Notes under the pieces: generated by a model
What the model saw: the letters and a program-made list of their open reading frames with translations, nothing else
Databases searched by the model: none
Told to the model about the DNA's origin: nothing
Made by a program: the position numbers and the translations under genes
Shown: positions 16,215 to 25,243 of the stretch, one piece after another
Layout: each line of letters opens with the position of its first letter
Numbering within the stretch: the first letter of the stretch is position 1
Source: Paenibacillus plantiphilus
GTDB lineage: Bacteria > Bacillota > Bacilli > Paenibacillales > Paenibacillaceae
Assembly: GCF_927798095.1 (NCBI RefSeq)
Contig: NZ_CAKMMF010000039.1
Coordinates: 1-45,086 of the forward strand
Reading direction: 5' to 3'
Length of the DNA stretch: 45,086 nt

Positions 16215-17156
16215 ATGGCTATCAAGCGGAATAAAATTACTGTTGTAGGCGCTGGCTTTACAGGCGCTACTACTGCATTGATGCTTGCGCAAAAAGAGCT
16301 CGGAGATATCGTGCTCGTTGATATTCCACAGCTTGAGAACCCGACAAAAGGCAAAGCGCTTGATATGATGGAGTCCACTCCTGTTCAAGGCATCGATTCC
16401 CGCATCACAGGCACTTCCGACTATGCGGATACAGCTGATTCCGATATTGTTATCATCACAGCAGGTATTGCTCGCAAGCCCGGCATGAGCCGCGATGATC
16501 TCGTGAACACGAATGCCGGCATTGTGAAATCGGTTTGTGAGAATATTAAAGCGACGAGCCCAAATTCCTATGTGATCATTCTTTCCAACCCAGTGGATGC
16601 AATGACTTATGCTGCTTTCCAAGCACTGGGCTTCCCAAAAAACCGTGTGATCGGGCAATCCGGTGTGCTTGATACAGCTCGTTACTGCACGTTCATCGCG
16701 CAAGAGCTGAACGTTTCTGTCGAGGATGTTCGCGGCTTCGTGCTTGGCGGTCATGGCGACGACATGGTGCCGCTCGTTCGTTACTCCAACGTTGGCGGTA
16801 TTCCGATCGAGAAGCTGATTCCTGCTGATCGGATCGAAGCAATCGTACAACGCGCGCGTGTTGGCGGCGGCGAAATCGTTAATCTGCTCGGCAACGGCAG
16901 TGCCTACTATGCGCCTGCTGCATCGCTTGTGCAAATGACGGAAGCGATTCTCAAGGACAAGAAACGGATCCTTCCGGTTATTGCCTTGCTGCAAGGCGAA
17001 TATGGCTATAACGATCTGTTCATGGGCGTTCCAGTCGTTCTTGGCGGCGACGGCATCGAGCGAATATTTGAGCTTGAGCTGACAGCCGAAGAGAAGGCAG
17101 CGCTTGATAAATCCGCAGACTCGGTTCGCAACGTAATTAAAGTTGTAACGGGCTAG
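16215..17156 (+). CDS. mdh: Malate dehydrogenase (LDH-like type)
   Basis: Oxidises malate to oxaloacetate with NAD. The 313-residue protein has the Rossmann loop [12 protein letters not shown] (residues 10-21) and an acidic residue in LVDIP that favours [16 protein letters not shown] holds the arginines that select dicarboxylic acids, distinguishing it from lactate dehydrogenase; [10 protein letters not shown] contains the catalytic histidine. GGGAGG lies 11 bases before ATG 16215. In B. subtilis phoP and phoR follow mdh; here a terminator and recQ follow, so the phosphate regulators are elsewhere although a Pho-box gene lies nearby. Confidence 0.97.
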   Translation: MAIKRNKITVVGAGFTGATTALMLAQKELGDIVLVDIPQLENPTKGKALDMMESTPVQGIDSRITGTSDYADTADSDIVIITAGIARKPGMSRDDLVNTNAGIVKSVCENIKATSPNSYVIILSNPVDAMTYAAFQALGFPKNRVIGQSGVLDTARYCTFIAQELNVSVEDVRGFVLGGHGDDMVPLVRYSNVGGIPIEKLIPADRIEAIVQRARVGGGEIVNLLGNGSAYYAPAASLVQMTEAILKDKKRILPVIALLQGEYGYNDLFMGVPVVLGGDGIERIFELELTAEEKAALDKSADSVRNVIKVVTG

Positions 17157-17190
17157 TGGTTAGAACGATTATCTACTCATGAAGCACATG

Positions 17191-17224
17191 AGACCCTGAC
17201 TGTATGACGTCAGGGTCTTCATTT
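17191..17224 (+). terminator. Rho-independent terminator after mdh
   Basis: AGACCCTGAC (17191-17200) pairs perfectly with GTCAGGGTCT (17209-17218) around an 8-base loop, followed by a T-rich tail. It ends the citZ-icd-mdh unit. Confidence 0.88.
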
Positions 17225-17249
17225 TGTCAGGAAGAACGGAGGTGTATCG

Positions 17250-19457
17250 ATGATTGAGCAGGCGCAGCGGATGTTAAAGCAGGTCTATGGCTTTGACACC
17301 TTCCGCAAAGGGCAAGGCGACATTATAAGCGGTTTGCTGGAAGGCACGGATACACTTGCAATTCTGCCTACAGGTGGAGGCAAATCCCTCTGCTATCAGC
17401 TTCCGGCGATGCTGCTGCCAGGGACGGCAATTGTTGTTTCGCCTCTAATCTCGCTTATGAAGGATCAGGTTGATGCGCTTGGCCGCTTGGGCGTGTCCGC
17501 TGCGTATTTGAACAGCTCTCTTGATGCGGCGACCTATCGCGATGTTATCAGGCAGACAGCACAGGGCGTCTACAAGCTGCTGTATGTTGCTCCTGAACGG
17601 CTGGATGGCACGATGTTCGAATCATTCACAGCGCAGATGCACATCTCGTTGATCGCGATCGACGAGGCGCACTGTGTTTCGCAGTGGGGGCATGATTTTC
17701 GCCCAAGCTACCGGCAGCTTGCCAATTGGATAGGGAGACTGGACAACCGTCCGCCTGTTGCGGCTTTCACAGCAACAGCGACGCCGGAGGTAACGCAGGA
17801 TATAGCCGATATGCTGAGACTGCGGGAGCCGAACGTCTTCGTTACTGGATTTGCGCGGACGAATTTATCGCTGTCGGTCGTTACAGGTACAGACAAGCGT
17901 AAATTTTTGCGTGATTATTTGGCGCAGAGAGCGGATCAATCCGGCATTATTTATACAGCCACCCGCAAGGAGGCGGAGGAGGTCTGCGACACTTTGACCC
18001 GTCTGGGCATTAGCGCGGGAAAGTATCATGGAGGACTCGGCGACAAAGAAAGAGCAGAGGCGCAGGAGCTGTTCCGCTTCGATGATATTCGGGTGATGGT
18101 GGCGACGAATGCTTTCGGGATGGGGATCGATAAGCCGAATGTGCGGTTTGTCGTGCATTGGCAGATGCCTGGCGATGTGGAATCGTATTATCAGGAAGCG
18201 GGACGTGCCGGACGAGATGGCGAAGAGAGCGAATGCGTGCTTATGTTCGAGCCGCAGGATGTTCAGGTGCAGCGGTTCTTGATCGAACGAGGAACCACCG
18301 ATCCGGAGCGGCGGACCATCCAGCTCAATAAATTGTACACGATGATGCATTACAGCCGCACGGAGCGCTGTCTGCTGCAGTTCATCGTCAGCTATTTCGG
18401 TGAAGCGGATGTTCCTGCATGCGGGAAATGCAGCAATTGTCTGGATCAGAGCGAGAAGCTGGATATGACGGAGGAAGCCCGCAAGGCGCTGTCCTGTGTG
18501 GGCCGCCTGAAGGGCCGGTTTGGCGTATCGATGGCATCCAAGGTGCTGAAGGGCTCGCGGGAGAAGCGGATTCTGGAGTTCGGACTTGACCGATTATCGA
18601 CCTATGGGCTGCTCCGGGATTGGCCGGAGAAGGAGATTACGGATTGGCTCTACTGGCTTGTAGCAGAGGGGTATATGCGGATTAGCGAGGGGGAATATCC
18701 AACCGTCTCCCTGGCTGCAGAAGCGCTGCCGGTGCTGGAGGGCACTGTAAGTGTCTTCAGACGCCGCAGCATGTCCGCCAAACGGCGGGCAGGCGAAGGA
18801 GCAGCCGCTGCTGTCAACTCGCCGCTATTCGAAGCGCTTAGAGAATGGCGGAGAGAGACGGCTGCACGGGAGCATGTGCCGCCCTTCATGCTGTTCTTCG
18901 ATGCCGCTTTGCGGGAAATTGCCGACCGTCAGCCTGTGACGACGGAGCAGCTATTGTCTGTGAAGGGGATAGGCGCAGCGAAAGCAAGCAAGTATGGCAC
19001 GGATGTTATTGCTATCGTAAGGAAGTTCCGCACAGATGGCGGCAGTGATGCATTGCAAGCGGATGGCGGAGCTCAGCCGCGCGGCAACTCATCACGGACA
19101 GCGCGCTCTCTTGCAACTGGCGAGAGAGGGGCATCTTTGGTTGGGGATGGGGATGAAGCGGATATGTCCAGTCATCTGCAATCCTTGATATTGCTGCGCA
19201 GCGGCCTCTCAATCAAGCAAATTGCTGCACAGCGGGAGATGTCGCGGGTCACCATCGAGAACCATTTGCTTCGCTGTGGTGAAGAGGGCGAGGATATTGA
19301 CTGGGATGCCTTTATTCCCGAGCAGCATGAGGATCTTATTATACGAACCATTGAGCAGGTTGGAGCAGAGCGTTTGAAGCCGATTAAAGAAGGGCTGCCA
19401 TCGGATGTGGATTATTTTGCAATTAAAGCGGTCATTGTGAAGCATCGTCTGGCTTAA
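17250..19457 (+). CDS. recQ: ATP-dependent DNA helicase RecQ
   Basis: 3'-5' DNA helicase for recombination and repair. Domains of the 735-residue protein: helicase lobes with Walker A TGGGKS (41-46), DEAH (138-141), TATATP and QEAGRAGRDG (315-324); a RecQ zinc site with Cys374, 391, 394 and 397; a winged-helix RQC region (about 405-500); an HRDC domain (about 524-593); a low-complexity linker (594-640); and a C-terminal helix-turn-helix domain (SGLSIKQIAAQREMSRVTIE, 651-670). This last domain is found in some Firmicute RecQ and RpoE/helicase-linked proteins and makes the protein longer than E. coli RecQ (about 610). GGAGGTG is 5 bases before ATG 17250. Transcribed alone after the mdh terminator. 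Confidence 0.95.
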   Translation: MIEQAQRMLKQVYGFDTFRKGQGDIISGLLEGTDTLAILPTGGGKSLCYQLPAMLLPGTAIVVSPLISLMKDQVDALGRLGVSAAYLNSSLDAATYRDVIRQTAQGVYKLLYVAPERLDGTMFESFTAQMHISLIAIDEAHCVSQWGHDFRPSYRQLANWIGRLDNRPPVAAFTATATPEVTQDIADMLRLREPNVFVTGFARTNLSLSVVTGTDKRKFLRDYLAQRADQSGIIYTATRKEAEEVCDTLTRLGISAGKYHGGLGDKERAEAQELFRFDDIRVMVATNAFGMGIDKPNVRFVVHWQMPGDVESYYQEAGRAGRDGEESECVLMFEPQDVQVQRFLIERGTTDPERRTIQLNKLYTMMHYSRTERCLLQFIVSYFGEADVPACGKCSNCLDQSEKLDMTEEARKALSCVGRLKGRFGVSMASKVLKGSREKRILEFGLDRLSTYGLLRDWPEKEITDWLYWLVAEGYMRISEGEYPTVSLAAEALPVLEGTVSVFRRRSMSAKRRAGEGAAAAVNSPLFEALREWRRETAAREHVPPFMLFFDAALREIADRQPVTTEQLLSVKGIGAAKASKYGTDVIAIVRKFRTDGGSDALQADGGAQPRGNSSRTARSLATGERGASLVGDGDEADMSSHLQSLILLRSGLSIKQIAAQREMSRVTIENHLLRCGEEGEDIDWDAFIPEQHEDLIIRTIEQVGAERLKPIKEGLPSDVDYFAIKAVIVKHRLA

Positions 19458-19481
19458 TATTCGTAAATAAAGCGTTGTCTT

Positions 19482-19514
19482 TTGAATTTGAATCATTATT
19501 TTAGTATAATGATT
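19482..19514 (+). promoter_or_regulatory. Promoter with palindromic operator-like dyad
   Basis: TTGAAT (19482-19487), 17 bases, TATAAT (19505-19510): a strong vegetative promoter. A perfect 9-bp inverted repeat, AATCATTAT (19491-19499) and ATAATGATT (19506-19514), spans the spacer and the -10. A repressor bound here would block polymerase. The half-sites resemble AT-rich Fur-family words, but spacing differs from the usual 7-1-7 box, so the regulator is unknown. Confidence 0.65.
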
Positions 19515-19548
19515 AGGATTTAATAATGAGTGTGCAGGAGGAAGCATA

Positions 19549-19980
19549 ATGTTCGAGTTTATGGTGTTGTTGCATACGATCGGTGCGGTAGGCATGGGGT
19601 TCTACATCGTTATGCCATTGTTGGTGGGCAAAGCGTCCAAGCTTGCCGGAGCTGGACAAGCTGGACTGGCAGAAGGCTTAATCTCTGCTAACCGGATTGC
19701 ACAGTATTTTCTGATCGTACAGCTGCTGACTGGCGGCTACCTGATGTCCAAGAATGATTACACCGTGCTTTGGATGATTCTCGTTACCGTGCTGTTCCTG
19801 GCAATTGCAGCGCTTGGCGGAATCGCAACGAAGCCGCTTAAACGGATTGTAGCTTCCATCCAATCCGGTCAAAGCGCAACAGCGCATATTAATAAGGCGC
19901 GTGTACTGAGCATTATTGTGCTTGTCCTTTATCTGGTTACTATTTATTTGATGCAATATCCGTTTTTTAAAGGCGCGTAG
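19549..19980 (+). CDS. Four-helix integral membrane protein of unknown function
   Basis: A 143-residue protein with four predicted transmembrane segments at about 5-26, 45-67, 73-95 and 114-136. The first contains LLHTIGAVGMGFYIV; the loop after it is glycine/alanine-rich (KLAGAGQAGLAEG). No cysteine, no obvious catalytic motif, although His9 in the first helix is a potential ligand; a small family such as DUF2269 is possible but I cannot confirm it. GGAGGA lies about 8 bases before ATG 19549. It has its own promoter with a palindrome over the -10 and its own terminator, so it is a single-gene unit, and its expression is likely controlled by a specific repressor. Confidence 0.75.
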   Translation: MFEFMVLLHTIGAVGMGFYIVMPLLVGKASKLAGAGQAGLAEGLISANRIAQYFLIVQLLTGGYLMSKNDYTVLWMILVTVLFLAIAALGGIATKPLKRIVASIQSGQSATAHINKARVLSIIVLVLYLVTIYLMQYPFFKGA

Positions 19981-20000
19981 AGGATAACGAACGGCAGTTG

Positions 20001-20038
20001 GTCCGCACTGAGAATGAATTTCTCTGTGCGGACTTTTT
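20001..20038 (+). terminator. Rho-independent terminator
   Basis: GTCCGCACTGAGAA (20001-20014) pairs with 20020-20033 at 13 of 14 positions and is followed by five T. It ends the membrane protein gene at 19549. Confidence 0.88.
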
Positions 20039-20163
20039 GTATGCCAATGAATGAAATTGAATTATAATGGAAATGTATTCCGAATCATGAAGCAGCGAGG
20101 GGCATGTACATATAGGATAACCATTATTTGGGATATACCACAGCGCGAAGGAGGTGTTTACGG

Positions 20164-20298
20164 ATGAAACGTATGGCACTGACAGTCATTGCTGCTGCGA
20201 TTATGTTCACGGCTTTTAGCGGAGCTGTTGCAGGGGCTGAGAAAGTATTGAAGAGCAGGCATGAAACAGCAAAGAACTCAATCGGCAACATAAGGTAA
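20164..20298 (+). CDS. Small exported peptide, 44 residues
   Basis: A short reading frame with a very good ribosome binding site (AAGGAGGTG, spacing about 8) and start ATG 20164. The peptide begins MKRMALTVIAAAIMF and has a positively charged N-end, a hydrophobic core of about 17 residues and AVAGAE, a plausible signal peptidase site, leaving a mature part of about 20 mainly polar, basic residues without cysteine. It is bracketed by terminators at 20001 and 20330, so it forms its own transcript; a TATAAT at 20063 may be its -10. No homologue is known to me. It could be a signalling peptide or a small membrane peptide. Coding status rests on the ribosome binding site and signal-like composition. 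Confidence 0.6.
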   Translation: MKRMALTVIAAAIMFTAFSGAVAGAEKVLKSRHETAKNSIGNIR

Positions 20299-20329
20299 AT
20301 GGAAGAACGAATGTTCTTTATTCTTGTGC

Positions 20330-20365
20330 AGGGACCGCCCGCGAAAGCCGGAACGGTCCCTTTGT
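20330..20365 (+). terminator. Rho-independent terminator
   Basis: AGGGACCG (20330-20337) pairs perfectly with CGGTCCCT (20354-20361), followed by TTTGT. It lies 31 bases after the 44-residue peptide frame, supporting that frame as a transcribed unit. Confidence 0.7.
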
Positions 20366-20404
20366 CTGTTCAGTGCTATTTTCCGACAAATGTATGACAT
20401 TCTC

Positions 20405-20433
20405 TTGTCCTGTTCATTATGTGATATGATAAT
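20405..20433 (+). promoter_or_regulatory. Candidate promoter for fni
   Basis: TTGTCC (20405-20410) and GATAAT (20428-20433) are 17 bases apart. The leader to the start at 20542 is about 100 bases and contains a GC-rich inverted repeat near 20481-20507. No riboswitch was recognised. Confidence 0.5.
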
Positions 20434-20541
20434 AAGCAGGAGATTTTTTGTGCAGGGATTGAATATCGGGAAATAACGGATCGCGACAGCAGCAGCTGGC
20501 TGCGATTTCAGATAAACCTATTATTGTTGGGGGATTACGGT

Positions 20542-21612
20542 ATGGCGGAAGGGCAATTTTCTAATCAAGAGCAATACCAGTTGACTTCGAAGAGAAAGGG
20601 AGAGCATATTCGGATTTGCCTGCAGGAGCAGGTGCAAGGTGTTGGTGTGGAGACAGGCTTCGAACGTTATGCATTCCGTCATAACGCGTTGCCCAATATT
20701 GCGTTCAATGACATTGATACGAGCTGCGCGTTCCATTCTGTGCCCATGCAGGTTCCGCTTCTAATCAGCTCTATGACTGGCGGCACGCAGGAAGCAGCCC
20801 TTATTAACCGGCGCCTTGCTGAAGCAGCAGAAGCGCGCGGCTGGGCGATGGGACTGGGTTCTATGCGTGCCGCCATCGAGAACGAGGAGCTTGCAGCCAC
20901 GTTCAAAGTGAGGGCGGAAGCGCCGACTATTCCTATTATTGCGAATATTGGCGCTGTGCAATTCAATTACGGCTATGGCGTTGACCAGTGCAGGCGTGCC
21001 GTAGATTTAGCGGAAGCAAGTGCGCTGGTGCTGCATCTTAACAGCCTGCAGGAGGTATTCCAGCCGGAAGGAGACACAGATTTCCGCGATTTGCTGAAGC
21101 GTATCGGTGAGGTGTGCCGCAAGGTGGACGTTCCTGTTGGCGTCAAGGAGGTTGGCTGGGGTATTGATGCGGATACGGCTGCCGCGCTTGTCGATGTTGG
21201 CGTTGCTTTCATTGATGTAGCGGGCGCAGGAGGAACCTCGTGGAGTCAGGTTGAGAAGTTTCGTTCGCGAAATTCACTGCGTGAGGCAGCAGCCGCAGCC
21301 TTCGCTGATTGGGGCATTCCAACGGCTGATTGTGTGCTGGAGGTGCGCAGCAAACTGCCTCATGCGAGCATTATAGCGAGCGGCGGGCTTAGAACGGGCG
21401 TAGATGCGGCTAAAGCGATTGCGCTAGGCGCTGATCTTGCAGGCTTCGGCCGAACATTACTGGCTGGAGCTGCTGGTACAGGAGCTGCGAATGCCAGTGA
21501 GCTGCATGCGCAGTTGGAGCAGATCGAATTTGAGCTGCGTACAGCGATGTTCGGTATCGGAGCAGGCACATTGGCGGAGCTGCGTGCCAGTGATCGATTG
21601 CTTGCGCGATAG
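20542..21612 (+). CDS. fni: Isopentenyl-diphosphate delta-isomerase, type 2
   Basis: FMN- and NADPH-dependent enzyme that interconverts isopentenyl and dimethylallyl diphosphate, the first branch step of isoprenoid synthesis. The 356-residue protein shows the N-terminal RKGEHI, PLLISSMTGGTQEA, the Gly-rich GLGSMRAAIE, NIGAVQF, VLHLNSLQEVFQPEGD, GVKEVGWGI, DVAGAGGTSW and the phosphate-binding ASGGLRTGVDAAKAIALGAD. All are hallmarks of the type 2 enzyme. I place the start at ATG 20542, eight bases after GGGGG; an in-frame TTG at 20524 is less likely. It is a single gene facing gerC tail to tail with 45 bases between stops. An 11-bp perfect inverted repeat (21586-21596 and 21620-21630) spans its stop codon but lacks a T tract. 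Confidence 0.94.
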   Translation: MAEGQFSNQEQYQLTSKRKGEHIRICLQEQVQGVGVETGFERYAFRHNALPNIAFNDIDTSCAFHSVPMQVPLLISSMTGGTQEAALINRRLAEAAEARGWAMGLGSMRAAIENEELAATFKVRAEAPTIPIIANIGAVQFNYGYGVDQCRRAVDLAEASALVLHLNSLQEVFQPEGDTDFRDLLKRIGEVCRKVDVPVGVKEVGWGIDADTAAALVDVGVAFIDVAGAGGTSWSQVEKFRSRNSLREAAAAAFADWGIPTADCVLEVRSKLPHASIIASGGLRTGVDAAKAIALGADLAGFGRTLLAGAAGTGAANASELHAQLEQIEFELRTAMFGIGAGTLAELRASDRLLAR

Positions 21613-21657
21613 CGGTCAGCGATCACTGGCGGCTTCGGACCGGGATTCGCGGGCGGG

Positions 21658-22761
21658 CTAGTCTGATATTCCGGTCCCATCAATCTTTATGTTTGCCTTG
21701 ATTTCGAACTTTAATTGCGGGTAGATGGAGAGCCAAGCTTTCCAGGTCTGATCACTGCCTGCATGAGTAGCGCGGTAACGAAGCCCGAAACCAAAGGGAT
21801 CAACCTCTGCTTGCTGGATTTTAGTCAGCAGATGATTAGCCTCAGCTTCATAGTGCTCGTTAAACTTCTGCTCCAGCTTCGACCAGTTGCTGGAATATAC
21901 CCCGAGAGGCGCTTCTTCGAATATGCCGCTAATGTAAATTTTCATTTTCAATATGTGAGAGCCATTCGCTTCCTTCACGATCCGATAGCGGGAAGATATT
22001 TTGTTGACTGCCAGTACGAGCGATTGACCGTTGATCGTGGCCGTAACGGTAGATTTTTTCATATGATGACTGATTTGATTGTAAATTTCTGTTTCATTCG
22101 GGCTCAGTGTTGCAACGGTTTTATTTTTGTTGAGCAAGGCAAGCTTTGAGATGACATACTCTTCTTTTTCCTTGTTCATGATTGGCAGTACAGGGTCTAT
22201 TCCACGTTCCTGAGCCTTGCGAATGAAATCAAAGCTAAAGACGGGAACGATATATGCAGATTCGGTTCCATCCTTGCCGAGCTGTAGAAATAAGGTGTTC
22301 CCCGGAAAACGCTCTGTTGGGGGATTCATCTCTATTACCGTCTTCGCATCCGGCCTGCCAATTGCGATATAGGCTACATTCTGGATGTCACGGCGGCGCG
22401 ATATCCAATCCATGGCGTCAGGATAGTATTGGCTGGAAAGCCGGTCACCGAGCAGATAAAGCTTGCAATGGCCAAAGTCCAGCTCTTTATCGACACGGGA
22501 TTTGATCAACCTGACCGCTTCAGCGATTGTGGAAGCTTCCACGGATTCCACCTGTGCTTTTGCAGATCCTGGCTCGATCTTGGGAGAAGGGACGGCCAGC
22601 TTGAGTGTGACCAGATAGCGGTTGGGATTATTCACTGGCCGGTCAATGCCGGCAGCTACAACGAAAAATCGCTTGTCAATATCTTTGAAGCCGCATCCCG
22701 ATAGTGTTGCAAGCAGAATAGGAAGCACAATTGCGAGTTGGATCAGCTTGTTCTGCCTCAT
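21658..22761 (-). CDS. gerC: Spore germination lipoprotein GerC (Ger(x)C family)
   Basis: Third gene of a gerABC-type operon encoding the lipoprotein component of a spore nutrient receptor. The 367-residue protein starts with a lipoprotein signal: hydrophobic residues 7-19 then the lipobox LSGC with Cys23 as the lipidated residue. The next residues (GFKDIDKRFFVVAAGID) are typical of Ger(x)C proteins. Further family stretches are ESVEASTIAEAVRLIKSRVDKELDFGHCKLYLLG-like and a C-terminal domain ending near NWSKLEQKFNEHYEAE. The ATG (complement of 22761) has GGAGG about 9 bases upstream and lies 14 bases after the gerB stop. Expected location is the outer face of the spore inner membrane. Confidence 0.93.
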   Translation of the reverse strand: MRQNKLIQLAIVLPILLATLSGCGFKDIDKRFFVVAAGIDRPVNNPNRYLVTLKLAVPSPKIEPGSAKAQVESVEASTIAEAVRLIKSRVDKELDFGHCKLYLLGDRLSSQYYPDAMDWISRRRDIQNVAYIAIGRPDAKTVIEMNPPTERFPGNTLFLQLGKDGTESAYIVPVFSFDFIRKAQERGIDPVLPIMNKEKEEYVISKLALLNKNKTVATLSPNETEIYNQISHHMKKSTVTATINGQSLVLAVNKISSRYRIVKEANGSHILKMKIYISGIFEEAPLGVYSSNWSKLEQKFNEHYEAEANHLLTKIQQAEVDPFGFGLRYRATHAGSDQTWKAWLSIYPQLKFEIKANIKIDGTGISD

Positions 22762-22775
22762 ACTCCTGTTCCTCC

Positions 22776-23882
22776 TTACAGGGAAGATTTTCTCCTATAT
22801 CTCAAGGTCATACCGAACAGCAGAAAAACGGTGCCCGCTTCAGCGAAGAGCCGCAAAACAAGCCAGGCCGATGCAAGCTTGAAGCTTTCTTTCTCGTCAA
22901 AAAAATGCAGATATAGCAGCGAAACAATAGCAAACAAGGTTGCGATAGCCCAATTGATCCAGGGAATTTCGCGTTGGTCAACATCTGGCTTGTTGCTCGG
23001 AAAGCAGCTTTTAATCATTTCAATCGCCTGATGCCAGCCCGAGGTTGTATAGATCAGCGTCAGGTTCAAATACAAGATGAGAAAGACGAAGATGACACGC
23101 TCTATAAACCCATAGTTCATAATGAGAGAGTCAGATGTGACGCTCCACAGATAAATGTAGTGGACGACAGTTTCCGTGCCATGGAAACCGATGGGGACAA
23201 AAAACGAGATCAGCATAATGACAGTACAGAAGACTGGAATCATCCAGCGGAATTTCAGACGGAAGTTAGGTGGTGTCAGCCGATTGTAGATGGAAAAATT
23301 AATGTATCCGGTAAAAATATAGCTGGCTGCGGCGATTGGAGTCAGCTGCGGCATTTGATTCCAGTAGTTAGCAATTGTTCGAATGGCATCCCAGCTGATA
23401 TTCTCGCTTCGAACGGACTTCATTAATATGAACAGAATGAGCGGCGTGTTGATAATCAACCCCATCTCCATCATAAACATGACGCTCAAAGTCGATCGGG
23501 TCGCGCCATAGATGCAGACGAGAGTAAGCAGGCCGAGTACGATGATGGCGCTAGTATCGGGATTGAAGAATCGGTTGATCAGCACTGCATACGCAATGAT
23601 CGCGATAGCCGAGGCAACATACCACATGGCGGCCAGAAACAAGAGAATAGGAATAACGATTGCTCTGGGAAAAAAAATATACAGTATTTCCGGCAAGCCT
23701 TTACCTGGGAATGCCTGCGTGACAGTGGTAAACAAGTAAGCGAGGCCGGTTCCGATTGCAACGGCAACGAGCATGGAAGAGATAGCGCCATTGTAACGGT
23801 ATTTGATCAGGATATGGGGAACATACAGCATCAAATTAAGCATGCTGCCGAGAAATACATTATAGTAGAAGTAGCGGTTCAT
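22776..23882 (-). CDS. gerB: Spore germination permease GerB
   Basis: Polytopic component of the germinant receptor, an APC-superfamily permease-like protein of 368 residues with about ten hydrophobic segments. Family features visible are FPGKGLPEILYIFFPR in the second loop, NRFFNPDTSAIIV, and the repeated long helices in the second half. Its start ATG overlaps the stop of gerA by four bases (ATGA), so the two are translationally coupled. In B. subtilis the GerAB-type subunit helps form the germinant-binding site. The C-terminus is basic and ends just 14 bases before gerC. Which germinant is recognised cannot be read from sequence. Confidence 0.92.
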   Translation of the reverse strand: MNRYFYYNVFLGSMLNLMLYVPHILIKYRYNGAISSMLVAVAIGTGLAYLFTTVTQAFPGKGLPEILYIFFPRAIVIPILLFLAAMWYVASAIAIIAYAVLINRFFNPDTSAIIVLGLLTLVCIYGATRSTLSVMFMMEMGLIINTPLILFILMKSVRSENISWDAIRTIANYWNQMPQLTPIAAASYIFTGYINFSIYNRLTPPNFRLKFRWMIPVFCTVIMLISFFVPIGFHGTETVVHYIYLWSVTSDSLIMNYGFIERVIFVFLILYLNLTLIYTTSGWHQAIEMIKSCFPSNKPDVDQREIPWINWAIATLFAIVSLLYLHFFDEKESFKLASAWLVLRLFAEAGTVFLLFGMTLRYRRKSSL

Positions 23883-25207
23883 TCCTCACTCACCTGCCCG
23901 ATATCGCTCGTATAGGCTTTGATCGGGCCGAATATTCGGAAATAAGGCTTTCCGAAGCTTCGCAAATGGGTCATATAGCAGAGCAATGCGAATATGCCCA
24001 CCGTTACTCCCGTAAGGCCGAAGAATATGGCGGGAACTATAAGCGGGTATTTCATGAAGCGGATTGAAATGGACATGTTGTTGACAGGGACGACAAAATT
24101 GGATATTGCCACAACAGAGGTGACGATGATCATAATGCTGCTGACAAGGCCGGCTTGCTGTGCGGCCTGGCCGAGTATAAGTCCGCCAACAGTCGTAGCC
24201 GTTGATCCGATATATTTGGGCAGCCTTAAGCTTGCTTCGATAAGGGATTCAATCATGAACAGCATAATAAACACCTCGATAAAGGATGGGTATGGCACAG
24301 CAGAGCGGCTGCCGGCAATGGAGAAGGCGAGCTGGACACGGAACAGCTCCGGGTTGTAGGAGATGACGGCGATATAGAGAGCAGGCATCGTTATGGTCAG
24401 TATGACACCAAAGTAGCGAAGCAGTATGAGCATGCGGGTCATCCAGAATGAATCATAATTATCATCCACTGCATGCATGAATTCATAGAAAGTAGCAGGC
24501 ATGATCAGGGCAAACATAGTGCCTTGAAGCAGCAGCACAATCTTCCCGCGCTGCAGGGAATTCGCGACGCGATCCGGCCGTTCGGTAATGATGATCGTGG
24601 GCAGCAAGCCCAGCTTCCCGCTCAGCTTCCTCTCAAGCTGGCCCGCTGCATTCAGAAAGTCGATTCTGATGGATTGCAGCTTCGATCGGACCTCGCTCAG
24701 CACATTGGGGTCAACATGGCGGTTGTCGTAGAGAATCATAATCCGGGTATGAGACATGGAGCCTATCGTCTTCTCTTCCATAGCCAGCTCAGGTGAAGGG
24801 TAGCGGCTGCGAATAATATTGATGGAATCCACCATATCCTCGCTCAGGGCAAGCTGTGGTCCGAGAATAGCGGTTTCAACCTGTGTTGCAGGGGTTTCGT
24901 TGCGGATAATGCGGGCTGTGTCCAAGGCATAGATGCGACCTTTTACAGATAGGAGCACGAATCCGCGAAGAATAATGCTGGCCCACATAGCAGGATCCTG
25001 GATAATCTGGAACTGCGGGTTTCGTTCCACAATGTCATCGAAGGGCTGAAGCTCTTTCTGAAAAGGTACGAGTATAAAGTCGCTCACCTTGCTCTCATCG
25101 CATAGCGAGCTAATATAGGCAATTTCTATAACCATCTCCTTGTTGCTCATGCGATACGTGTTCAAATCCTTCGCTTCGGCAAACAGGGTCGTTATTCGGT
25201 TCAGCAT
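23879..25207 (-). CDS. gerA: Spore germination protein GerA
   Basis: Large subunit of a GerA-type spore germinant receptor: a cytoplasmic N-terminal region followed by a membrane domain. The 442-residue protein has the family phrases AILGPQLALSEDMVDSINIIR (start of the conserved region), TERPDRVANSLQRGKIVLLLQG and FIEVFIMLFMIESLIEASLRLP, with about five membrane segments in the second half. I chose the ATG at the complement of 25207: AGGAGG lies 7 bases upstream. The frame is open another 53 codons but that extension has no ribosome site and does not resemble the family. At 442 residues it is somewhat shorter than the 480-520 common in the family, mainly at the N-terminus. First gene of gerA-gerB-gerC. 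Confidence 0.92.
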   Translation of the reverse strand: MLNRITTLFAEAKDLNTYRMSNKEMVIEIAYISSLCDESKVSDFILVPFQKELQPFDDIVERNPQFQIIQDPAMWASIILRGFVLLSVKGRIYALDTARIIRNETPATQVETAILGPQLALSEDMVDSINIIRSRYPSPELAMEEKTIGSMSHTRIMILYDNRHVDPNVLSEVRSKLQSIRIDFLNAAGQLERKLSGKLGLLPTIIITERPDRVANSLQRGKIVLLLQGTMFALIMPATFYEFMHAVDDNYDSFWMTRMLILLRYFGVILTITMPALYIAVISYNPELFRVQLAFSIAGSRSAVPYPSFIEVFIMLFMIESLIEASLRLPKYIGSTATTVGGLILGQAAQQAGLVSSIMIIVTSVVAISNFVVPVNNMSISIRFMKYPLIVPAIFFGLTGVTVGIFALLCYMTHLRSFGKPYFRIFGPIKAYTSDIGQVSEE

Positions 25208-25243
25208 CCTATTCCCTCCTTGTGCAGCAATGTCAGTCAAGAG

